DNA of 64,000 bases, taken from assembly GCA_951230915.1 (NCBI GenBank), contig OX579634.1:18006725-18070724 (forward strand). Reading direction: 5' to 3'. Under the pieces are notes generated by a model that was not told the DNA's origin, did no database searches, and saw only the letters and a program-made list of their open reading frames with translations. The translations under genes were made by a program, and so were the position numbers. Source of the DNA: Antitrichia curtipendula. Taxonomy: Eukaryota; Streptophyta; Bryopsida; Hypnales; Leucodontaceae. Shown piece after piece: positions 35,826 through 46,782 of this stretch; the stretch's first letter is position 1; every line of letters begins with the position of its first letter.

Positions 35826-37379
35826 CTGTGAATGTTTAGTATCTTCCTCTGTTTTATTTCTAACGGCAGCTACGGTTGTGCAGCTCGAGTTCTACACGAG
35901 CTTCAAGACCATGTATCCTAACTTGCTCTATAGCTTGACTTCTTTCGAGAGCATGAAACCGTGGTGGGTTAGGCGTTTACGGCTATGGAATACATGCTGT
36001 TGTAAGTATCATCAGGAGCTGCTAGAGCTACTCAGAGCTCTTGACACCATGCGTGTAGATAAGCTTGGAGTTCACAGTAGTTGCAATTGTGACTGTGAAT
36101 TTGTCTATGGTGGTTTGGATTTTGCAAATGCTGGCCGCTTCTGCAATGCTCATCGTGAAGTATATGAACGACTAACAAACTTGTGGTCATCCATTTTATG
36201 TGAGAAAGTTGAGTTCTCTGCTTGGCATCGTCGGGCTTGTTTACTAGGAGAGTGTCCAGATTGTGGCTTACAGCTGCTTATGGTTTGTCCACTTGAAGAA
36301 AGCACTGACCAGCTCGTGAAGTGGAAAAGCATTGGATACAAGGTAGTGGGAACAACTGCAGATGGAAATCCAAAGAAAGTGGTGACGATGGAGTATCGAG
36401 AGTCACCACCGCGTGAGTTAATCGCTTATCTCAAACCCAAACTACAAGCTTTTGTACTTCATAATTACATTGCAACTTGGCAGGATTTCCAATTCCGGGA
36501 GCTGTTTGGGTCTGTTCCTGCAGACACTCTTATATCTTGTGTGGATTTCTCTGAAAATTATACTCTCAAGGTTCAAAACGAAATCCAATCAATGCATTGG
36601 TATAATGACCAGATAACCATTCTAGTGCATATAACCTACAGACCTAATCCTGCATGGAGAGCTGAAAACGAAGAGCCACTACTTCTGAAAGAAATTCATT
36701 ATTACATTTCTGATGACAAAACCCACGACTCTTTGTATGTGCAAAAGTGCTTCATGTTGAACTGGGAGCATGTGCGCAATCAAGGTTTCTCACCTTCTAA
36801 TCACATTGTCTGGTCTGATGGATGTAGTGGTCAGTTTAAGTCTTCACGTGCTTGGTATTTCATTAGTAGGTATCCTAATCTCACTAGTGGTGTGAGTTTA
36901 AATTCTGGGTGCCAAATGTGTTGGAATTATTTTGGAAGTGGGCATGGGAAGGGGGAAGTGGATGGTGCAGGTGCTCTTCTAAAAAGAGAGATACGAAAGG
37001 AACAAATGAAGGTGGATGGGCGCAAGCTCCAGAATGCTGCAGAAATCGTGGCATTCTTGAAAGAAGAATCCAGGAAAGCACATGCAGGGCCACGGGGTGC
37101 ACGATGTACTACAAGTAAATTTTTTTGGGAGATTCCAGTCTCTGGACCTGGTTCGGTGGACAGAACCGACCCTCTTCAGGCTGAAACGGTGCCAGGCAGC
37201 ATGGGAAATCACCAATGCCGGTCAGTGTCCGCCAGAGACCCGACGTTGATACATTATCGGCAATTGAGCTGCCTCTGTCATGCTTGTCTTGGTTATGACT
37301 ATGAGAGTCCTTGTTACCAATCAAATCATGCTCCTAGCTTCATCTTGCACAGGTGGGAGTTCTCCCTTTGTAGCTGACT

Positions 37380-37500
37380 TTGCCAGACTCTTTCTTGAAT
37401 GCTGCTGTATTGGTTGAGGGTGGGTATTTTGGCAAACAGACTCTTTCTTGAATGCTGTTGTATTGGTTTATGTTGGGTATTTTGGCAAACAGCTACATAA
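37380..37500 (+). repeat. Tandem duplication of about 58 bp
   Basis: The segment agactctttcttgaatgctg ... gggtattttggcaaac occurs twice in succession in the intron before the last transposase exon. Confidence 0.85.
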
Positions 37501-38275
37501 TGTTCTGACTTACGTGGTATCCTGCCTTGATTTATTGGAGGCATTACTGATTGAGTGAATGTTGTTGTCATCTGTAATTGCATGTGCAATGGAAAGGTTG
37601 ACTCCAAAGCGACCAAGCCAAGCTCGCCAATTGTACAACAACGACGAGGAGGTGGAAGCTGGTCCTGACCATGAGTGGATCGCCGACGGGCTTTGCATTG
37701 GAGATAATGTTGCTGTGCGTTCACCACTTCAGGAGGAGCCATATTGGCTGATGCTAGTGCATACTGCAACACACACGCTTCAAGACAGCTTTATAGACCC
37801 AGAAGGGAATGGGTATGGCCCTGGGGACGTTATTTTCTCAGGTTTCTGGTACGAGCGTCTTAAAGAAGGTAGTCGTATTTATTTGTTGAGAAACGATAAG
37901 GAACCGAGTTCGGTTTATAGCCATTTGCTGTTGACTTCAAAATTCAGCTTGCCTCCTATCTCGCACCCTGTGAAGAGTCGATTTGCGGGGTTTGAGTTGA
38001 AGCTTGATGTGAAGGAGATTATTGATGAGGCTGCCCGTGCCGCAGCATTGTTAGATTAGCAGTGGAGGAATCTGTGGTCTTGGAAGAGGAGATTGTACAT
38101 TATGTGTGGACACATTGTTTGTTGGTGCGATCTATGCCTTTTGTAACCGTATTTTATTTAATACGAATTCATTTCAATGAACTTACAGGAAATCGTTGCC
38201 TTGCACTTCGTATGCCATGTGAACTTGCACATCTTGCTGCCAGATTTTTCGATAGCATTCTTAAACTGCTGTGAC

Positions 38276-38406
38276 TGGCTTGTGGTGTATCAGTTGTGTG
38301 AATGTCATATGCGTGGGGCTTGCACTCGCATTTCACGTGACTGGCTTGGAGTGTATCAGTTGTGTGAATGTCATGTGCGTGGGGCTTGCACTCGCATTTC
38401 ACGTTT
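38276..38406 (+). repeat. Tandem duplication of 66 bp
   Basis: Two copies of a unit containing gtgtatcagttgtgtgaatg and ggcttgcactcgcatttcac lie downstream of the transposase stop. Confidence 0.9.
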
Positions 38407-41400
38407 TGGGAAATAATTTGGACTCGTGTTATAGGCAAACTTGTCCTTGTATCCTTAAAATGATCACTAACTCAAGAATTTGCACTAAACAAATACCCTC
38501 CTTGTTAAAAGGGAACTGAACTGGAGCAAGGGATTTTCCTTATTAAAAAGCAGTGACCAACCATCTGCAGCTGAATAATGATCAGCCACTATTTTGATTA
38601 AGAACCGGCAACTGAGGCCCCCCCCGCCTTGAAGCATCTGCAGCATAATGACCAGGCACCGTGCATTGTTGCATAATGAGCTGTAGTGTGTCAGCGTCCA
38701 GTTCGACTAGAGCTGGAGTGGATCAGCTGAACTGCTTTTTTAACCCCTTTAGGATGTTTGATACAAAGCATGGCGCACGTATTTGGTTGCTTTAGTGCAA
38801 GTTTCTGTATACATAGCAATGTTTGTCTTCCTTCATGAGGGTTTCCTTCAATGAGATTTTGACAACAGAACATGGTAGCAATTGACCAGTGATACTAATT
38901 TTTTGTTGCTTTTTTGAATGATTCTAATGTCTTGGGAAATTCCTTGTATACTGTGCACTGACTAAAAGTCTTGTATTTGGCCATATTTCAACATTCAGTA
39001 GGGCTTAGAAGTTGCATTTTTTAGTTTTTAATTTCTTTTCTTTTCTTGTTGGCTTTGGAAGGGCTTAGCACAATTGAAATTCAAATGAGCTAATTCATAA
39101 AGTGTTGGCTATAATTCTTAAAGACTAGAAATACATTGCTCTTGCAAAAAATACGCTTTCAAAAGGAAATGTTGGCAATACAATGACCATGTACAAAACT
39201 GACATGGCAGACCTTACCTGCCATTTTCAAAAGTTAGAACTTTCCGGTTAGTGTGCAACTTTCTACTGATGGAGCAGGTCAAACTAAAAAGAAAATTATA
39301 CAAATTAGATAAGAAAACAACCTAGCAACCAATCAAAGACTCTGGATGAGTGTGGAGCCTCATTGTCTGACATTGCCTAAATTTCTACTTTGCTGGAAGA
39401 ACCATCCACTGCTACACTATAGAAGCCCCTGTAGTATAAAAACCTGTGCTTTTTTACTCAATTTTCCAATCAAATCTCATTGATGGACCTAGTTCGTAAT
39501 AGAAAAGGAAAAGTACAGAATATGGTCACTACAAAAATAAGAAAAGAATGTAGGCCTATTTTGTTCTTAAAAAAAATACTATTTCAAAACCTATATTGTT
39601 ATCAAAAAAAAATCAACAACCTAACTCTATACAAAAATACAAAATGAACCCAAATATGCCTTATTCAAAAAAAGGAAGACGAAAAAGAATATTACAACCT
39701 TGGTTGTATCAAAAAATAAAAGAATAATTCACCTAGAGTTTTACAAAAATATAAAATGAATTGAAGATACTACCTTGTTTCAAACCAAAAATCTATATAC
39801 TTATATTATGTAATTTAAAAATAATAATAATTTGATAAAAATACATAAATGAAATATAATTCCAATAATGAGATTTTGGGTTTAGAGAGGAAATTAAAGC
39901 ATGTCAAACTTGATTTTTTCAAAAAACTATAAAAATTGAATTAAAAAATGAATGCAATCATTTATTTAAAAAAAAACAATGCTATGGTTATTCCCAACAT
40001 AAGACTTTCTTTGACTTTTTTATTAGCAACCCAAATAGAAAGTATCAAATCTTTCCATTTACACAAGAATATTTCTATAACAAATTTTAATAAATGATTG
40101 TCATTTTTTTTTTTTGCCTACAAAATCCATTTTGTAGCGTGGATGCCATACCTTTTGCTTTTACAAATAACACATTGATAGAAAATTGGAAATGAAAACT
40201 ATAATCCCTAAAACAAATCTATTTTTCTATAAATTAAAAAAAAATTCATACATAAAATAGAGTTTATAGAATTATACCCAACTTTCCATTTATAGACTAA
40301 GGTGACACTTCATCCTCTTGGAATTAGGGACAAATTTTGCATTTCATAATATATTATACATAATAAGGTTACAACTAAAATGAGCAAACATGTGCTATAG
40401 GCAAAAGTTTTACCATATAGTAAAGAACTCAAACAAAAAACTTGCATCAAATGCAATATTAAAAAATATTGCTTTCCAATAACAAGGTGTATTTTGAACA
40501 CATGAAGATGTAATTGTTGACATGCTTATGTTGCAATTTACAATGTGACTTTGTTGCAGTATTTTCCTTCTTAGTCTTGACAATAGTTTGAAGTTAAAAT
40601 AAATCTTAACCAAATAATTATTTTTAGTAGTATGTATTTTTGAAAATTTTCTTTTTGAAGTCTAGTTTTAGCACTATAAATCCGATTTTGATAATAATTG
40701 ATTACGATTTTTCTATTTAAGTTTTTTTGCAAGGTTGTCTATTGCAATCTTTACTCTCCATAGTGTTGAGGACTTTTAGAAACGAGCCTCAAATAAACTA
40801 GATCTTGGATAAAAAATCCCATTAGAAATTCCTTTTTAGCCATTGGAATCCCATTAGAAAACTGTTGAGTAGTTTTTGGAAAGTGATAATTTGATTCCGG
40901 TTATGTATGTTAGGCCCTTAAAGCTCATTTTTTGGGTGACCACATTTTAGATTTGACTTGTGAAAAAAGGATTAAAAGACTTCAAATCACATTTACAATT
41001 TTAGCATCCTTATGATTAAACATTACATTCTTTCAATTCATAAACATTATTGTTGTGATTTTTTATCCTATGTGATCTCTAATGTGTCTAGTTTGATTAT
41101 GTATGGTTACATTTACAAAAAATTGATATAACTTATCCAAATGTTGTCTTTTTGTTCAATTTGGAGCAAATTCCTAGAAGCTCAATAAAGGCCTAGAGCA
41201 TTTAGGGATTAAATATTGTGGACACTATGGCACAATGAGACAATGAGACTTGGCAAACCAATAATTTTGAAGACAATTTTGAAGACAATTTTAAAGACAA
41301 GTTTAGTGTATACTAAACTTTTCACTCCCTTCTAGAATATAAATGTAGTCATTTTCAAAGCAGTAAATGATTAGTGCACTCTGATATTTACAACAAAAAG

Positions 41401-42239
41401 TGTGCACAATAACTTGTTCTAAGGCCATAACAAGAACTAAGCCCAAAGCAAACTAGTTTGGCACTACAGAATGTGTAGCAATCACTAAGTAATAAATAAG
41501 TAGTAGATCTGCATCGCAAATAAGGCAAATCCAGTACTCAAAGTTAGCATTATAACCAAAAATTGAAAGCAGGGCACAAACATATAGCATGATGATTCAA
41601 TGAATTTTATTGTATAAGCTGTTTTTGCAAGCTCGTAATGTGGGCACTCATGCAATCAATAGAGTGAACTTGTTGCTACAAATCTAGGTGCAAATAAAGT
41701 TGGCAGCTTGCTATTGTCAATCAGGGCATTTTTTTGGACCGGTGTCCCCTGTTGGTCTCACTGCACAGGCCACCTGCAAAGAGATATACTTAGTCAGCAT
41801 CTCCTACACCACATCCGTTTCACACGTCAACTACAAGTAAATGAATGAAACGAAAATTCCTGATATAGTTGCTTAGGCAGTACATCTGTGAAGTACAAAT
41901 TCCTCTCCATCTATGTTGGTCTGAAAGAGATGACACCCAGTATCTACTAGCTCAGAGAAGTATAGCATGCAGACCAGGTTTACACAAAAGCGGGAGTGCT
42001 AGTCTGCCAATCGAGCTTCCTCTGTTGCTTGATCTCCATCCAGTAAACCTTCAGCAAGTTGTTGTCTGTGCAGACTCCATTCTCGTCAAAATAATAACCC
42101 AGTCCCAATTCTCGATCAAAACAAAACCACAAATACCTGCATGCGGCCTGTAGCATCCACCTATACAGAATGTATGACGTTGTGGTTGGGAAGATGCAAT
42201 AGACCTCTGGGATACATATTTTCAACCCAAAGAAAACGA
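38407..42239. other. Long AT-rich interior of the 14.2-kb transposon
   Basis: About 3.8 kb, very AT-rich between 38900 and 41700, between the convergent 3' ends of the transposase and RING genes. No gene or ordered repeat recognised. The segment 41800-42240 may include the RING gene's 3' untranslated region. Confidence 0.45.
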
Positions 42240-45200
42240 TCACTTGTTCTTATGCCTACCCCTACCGCTCTTCTTGGGTTTCTCTGCTGCCTCGGCCTCA
42301 ACCTGTTTGGCAAGAGAATGGCGAGTGTGACGCATTGTAGGGGCTGGCACTTGAGCTTTACCTGCCTTTTCCAGTTCTCCACTCGATTTCCCCAAACTTG
42401 ATACACTAACCTTTTTTCAAAGCCCCTGCTCTTCCAAGGCAGGAATGTGGGCTCTTTTACCGGTGATAGAATAACGCCCCTCTCCACTCCCGTGCATCCC
42501 CTTCCCACTTTCATTTTCATGTGCGTCCTGTTCAATCCCTTTCTCAGCTCCATTGTCATCGTCACTTTTGTCCTCTACCACATTATATGCAACAAGTTTT
42601 CCATGCACGACCCCTGTTGAACCATACAAATTGGTAATCACCTCCAAAAACAAACTGAATGCATTGGAAAGGAGGCACAAGAGAAATGTGACTCAGAAGA
42701 TCGACACCATGAATGCAAGTGGAAACACGTGAGTTCACGATTATTAGGATTTGTGGCGAACGGGCACATGTAGACTGTACCTCAGCAAAACATACGGCAT
42801 TCCAACTCGTCATTGAAGCTTGCACGTTTCTTGCAAGAACCCAGTAAACGATGTACTACCACCCCAAGCCTACTTCGCTCTACACTAGAAGACTACTAAA
42901 GTAAGCAAGGGCATCCCAAAATCAAATGAATACACATGTATGCACAGGCTCTTACCAGCTGTGGCTTCCACCACTTGCAGGGCATTACTATCCAGCGGTA
43001 CTACAGCACTTGAGAGAACCTGCATGACTCCGGACTGGTGCAGCCGAGCAGCATAGGGCTGTTTTACTGGCGAGTCAACCACCTGTTGTGAATCGTCATT
43101 TCCTGTTTCTGTCGCTTCATCCTGAGTTTGACATCCTCCACTTACAAAGGACCCAGGAACAAGCTTGCTGCCAGACGTGCATGGTAGCAAAGAATGCACT
43201 TGTTGGATGGACCCGGTGGATCCCCAATCTGAGTGCTTCCCTTTCGACTGTGATACTGCAAAATACAAGAAAAGAGGCTAAATCTCTAAGTACAAGAGCA
43301 GGGATGATGGCTGGCCAGCCACCAATAGGAGAGCACATTCTCAAAGATGTAAGATCTGAAACTCCAATATACAGAGTAGAATAGAAGAGATCAGCTGATA
43401 CCAATAAGAGAAGACTTTGCAATCTCATTTCAGCATTTCAACACATAATGTGGCAACAAATCAGAAATCATAGCAAGAATAAAACATTTTAGCAAGAAAG
43501 CAACCATTGAAATTGTAAAGCATGCCTTCAAGGAACAAAGCACATAATCAGGCAAGAAAGCAAAGTTCCTAGCAAGGTAGCAAAGATTCTATCAAGGAAG
43601 CAAAGCTGGTATCACCCAAGCACATGCCTTACGAAGGACGTACAATTTCGAGCAAGAACGCAAAGATAGTAGCAACCAGGTACACACTCCAGCAAGAAAG
43701 CATAAATTTGAGTATCAAAGCCAAAATTCTAGCAACACAGCATATCAGGTAGCACCCTAGCACATACAGTAGCACCCTAGCACATACAATAGCACCCTAG
43801 CACATACAGTAGCAACCAAGCACATACAGTAGCAACCAAGCACATACGGTAGCAACCAAGCACATACAGTAGCAACCAAGCACATAATTTAGCACCCTAG
43901 CACATACACTAGCACCCAAGCACATACACTAGGAAGGAAGTAGCATTTCTAGGAAGAAAGTAGAGATGGTAGCATCCAAGCACATATTCCAGCAACAAAG
44001 GATAAATTCTTGCATCAAAGCAGTCATCTAGAAACATACTAGCACACAAGCACAAATTCTAGGAAGTAAGTAGAATTTCTAGCAACAAATAAAAGGTAGT
44101 AGCACCCAAGCACATATTCTAACAAGTGATTGGCTACATTTTAAGCAACACAACCAACATAGTACCAACCACGCACATTTTCTAGCCAGAAAGTAGAATT
44201 TCAAGCAAGAACTCAGAACTTATAGGAACACAGCAAGCATAGAAGGATCCTAGCAAACTTATAAATCAACAGTGTACATATTCAAGTAGAGGAGCAGATT
44301 ATGAAGGAAGCTTTCAAATTTTGATCAATGACAGAGGTTTATTTCCAAGCAACGTTGCACATTCAGAGGTGAAGAAGGTTGTTTTCAATCAAACCCTAAT
44401 CCAGTAGCAGAGAACGGAATGAGGCCACTTACACATTGGACTCCGAATTCCAAAACTGCACTTCATTGTGTCGCTCAGCTCACACACTGATTTGTCCAAC
44501 CGAAGCCTTGTAGCATCCTCTCCCGGTTGCATCTTCTGGAATCCAAATGATGCCCACCAACTAGGGGCAAATACCTCATTGCAAGTTATACAACTGTTTA
44601 CTCTTTCTACCAATTTTGTAATGCAGAAAGGGTGGTAAAAGTGTCGGCAGCTCGCCATGACTACGTCATACGAGTTATACCAACGATTGCAAACAGCACA
44701 AGGCTCAAGCATAAAAGGACCTACAGCCTCTTCAACTTTGTGAGGGTGCAAACAAGGTTTCGGACAGCAATGCACACCTGCACCAGCCTTCAGCTTCTCA
44801 ATTTCATCAGCCACTGCTTCTTTGTGCCTCCTAAACTCCAAGATTTCTTCGCAAACAGCTTGCATGTCCAATTCTGAGTTCCTCAATTCCAGACATACAT
44901 CTTCGTATAGGGCTTGTGCTTTTTTGGACTTCCTCGCAGCATCGTCAGAGCCAAAAATAGCAAAGTCTAGCTTGCGTGCCAATACGTCTCTATCGCACTT
45001 CAGTTCATCTAATTTCTTCAGTCCCAGAGTGAATCCATCATTCCCCTCGTCAAGTCTGTCCCTGTAACCCTGGACCTTCATAAGGGCAATGACAGAGGAG
45101 AAGTACTCAGCATCTCCAAACCTCAAACCCTAAGATTTCAGAAGCCAATGAAAACCAGAGCATGAATAATCTGAAAATCAAAAAGCATATTTGGGCCCAA

Positions 45201-46390
45201 CCAAGTCAAATTTTGACTCCTTTAATCTAATAAACGTATAGCTTGACTGGGCAGCCCCAAAGCTTTGCCGTGAATGCTGAACCCTAAAACTTGGAGAACC
45301 ATGAATCACACGAGTGATAAGAAGCTGAAAATTCAAAACTCGTGAAGTGCACATCACTGCAAATTTGACCCTGTAAAATAAGCATCCACCATTCAGGTAG
45401 ACGCCCTAAACCCTGAAACCCTTCACCTAATCACCAACAAACCTAGAGTTGAAGCTTGACAAGCCATGGCTCATAGCAGTAGAGGATGGAAAGAGAATCG
45501 GGAAGTATTACCGAGGCCAAGACATTAGCAATCTGCAGATCGATCTTTGCCAAAGCCTCCTCTGCCGCTGTCACATTTTCAGCAGCTTCCTTTGCATCGG
45601 CCAGTCGATCGTCCACTCTGAACTTGTACATAACTATCTTCTCCTCCATGGTCTTCTTTGCTGCCAAGAGAATTTGCTGCTTATTTTGGCTGCCCACCAG
45701 GAATTCCTCTTCCACTCGCAGCACCTCCTCAATAATTGCAAGATCTGCGTCTGAAACGTGACCAATGGCAGAAAGAGACCTCTCAGGTTTCAAATCTTGC
45801 TCAGATGTCCCTATCGCTCCTTTTCTACCTGATCCGGCAGTTCTTAGTGCTACATGAGGGGCCAGAACCTGCAACCGAGCTAGCTGCTCAGATGTAAGAT
45901 CACGTCGTACCAAATCTCCCTCTACACGGCTTGCAAGTGTAAACGAAGTGGACGAAGCCGCAGAGGCCCAGTCGACCTTTAGTCCCATTTGTTCTGCAAT
46001 GTTTCCCTTAACTACCCACGCCATGAACTCGTTGTTTGTGACCTCCGTTTTCCCATAAATTTTTGCGTACAACTCGACGAGTTCTCTCCTCCTCTCTGGC
46101 GGCAATGCACTGTTGGTAGTCTTGTAGGTTGTACATTTCCCCCAAACCTCCTCTATCTTCTCTTGTGTCACCACAGCCATATCGCTAGCGAGTTTAGGGT
46201 TTAATCCTTCTCCACACAAGCCTCTGTCAGTCGCAAAAAACTCATGAGTCTGAGCCTTCAAGTTCGCTAGCTCCGTTAAGAGCTCTGGAACACTGGCGCC
46301 AGCTTTCACTGGTCGCGGCTTCCTCTCCAATGAGGTCCTCCTCTGTTTCACAAGACGTGCGGACTCTCCACGTACAAGTGATGAATCCAT
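42240..46390 (-). CDS. N-domain / coiled-coil / RING protein of the 14.2-kb element (copy 2)
   Basis: Exons on the minus strand: 46390-45512, about 45131-44433, 43261-42958 and about 42620-42240, possibly more. The first exon has the N-domain (ELYAKIYGKTEVTNNEFMAW then GLKVDWAS) and a coiled coil. The second begins RFGDAEYFSSV, forms a long coiled coil, then a RING-like CAVCNRWYNSYDVVMASCRH, FYHPFC, then CITCNEVFAPSWW and FGFQKMQPGEDATRLRL. The third is polar. The last is acidic and ends in a basic EKPKKSGRGRHKNK tail, a likely nuclear signal, with the stop at 42242-42240. One premature TGA at 42417-42419 (CGA to TGA is the simplest route) interrupts the last exon. Architecture and RING spacing match the 27632 gene, which belongs to a different transposon. 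Confidence 0.65.
43262..44432 (-). repeat. RING-gene intron with inverse copy at 34790-35825
   Basis: Donor TGT|GTAAGTGG and acceptor TTTTGCAG bound this 1.17-kb intron. It contains a 20-bp tandem array (agcaaccaagcacatacagt) at 43740-43935 and is homologous over nearly its whole length, inverted, to the transposase intron. Confidence 0.8.
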
Positions 46391-46782
46391 GAACCCCCCC
46401 TAAACGCAGTGAATGTAAGCCCGTAACTAATCCTGAACCCCAAGCTGCGAGCTCCGTAAACCCCTAAGTTGCGACCTCAAACCATAAACTCCAAGGTGCG
46501 AGCTCCGTAACTCCTCCCTTTTTCCACACAAGAGAAAATGAAACCTCAAAAAAACTGGCCTGACAGCACCTCGTCAACCGTAACGTCGAGAGGAGAGAGA
46601 GAACGGGAGTCCGATTCCGTTGCGAGGAACGAAAGCGGGAGCGCCATTTCAAAATCGCGCGCCCAGGTGGAAGTCCAGTAAGGCTTGTCAGAAACGGCAG
46701 TCATCAACACACTTGCACATAAAGGACTCCGTTAAGCACCCTCTCCATGTCGCAAGTGGCTCATATTAGCTCATGTAGACCC

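Larger units (their letters stand above)
33912..38059 (+). pseudogene. DDE-type (RNase H fold) transposase of the 14.2-kb element
   Basis: Three exons: 33912 to about 34715, 35884-37352, about 37590-38059. Exon 1 (MAEEMASAEALEC) has an RRCRARKA basic patch and ends KTLVEQ followed by two adjacent stops, TGA-TAG at 34614-34619. Coding continues as AEETTVSPNRKDV, so two neighbouring codons (probably TGG TGG) were lost. Exon 2 has a Cys-rich LWNTCCCKYH, paired CNAH and ECPDC Cys/His motifs, then CVDFSENYT, HIVWSDGCSGQFKSS and FGSGHGKGEVDGAGA, whose acidic residues are placed like a DDE/D catalytic core. Exon 3 gives IGDNVAVRSPLQEEPYWLML, a BAH-like C-terminal domain. Superfamily is not settled. 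Confidence 0.65.
32581..46782. mobile_element. 14.2-kb DNA transposon with DDE transposase and RING cargo
   Basis: Both ends carry a 29-bp inverted repeat (32581-32609 and 46754-46782, 27 of 29 identical) with core acatgagctaatatgagcc. CATG flanks both ends (32577-32580 and 46783-46786). Because the junction is itself palindromic, a 2-bp AT duplication with a GGGG terminus is equally compatible. Excision joins the hAT frame exactly. Inside lie a transposase-like gene on the plus strand (33912-38059) and an N-domain/RING gene on the minus strand (46390-42240). The 4-bp duplication and a DDE protein without hAT features would fit a superfamily such as Sola, but I cannot confirm which. Confidence 0.88.

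Noticed and set aside
35743..35883. Upstream part of the transposase frame before the splice acceptor as coding sequence
   Set aside because: This stretch is homologous to the intron of the RING gene, so it is intron and not exon.
43740..43935. CRISPR-like array of 20-bp repeats
   Set aside because: Units are contiguous without unique spacers, lie in an intron of a eukaryotic gene and have an inverted copy at 35388.
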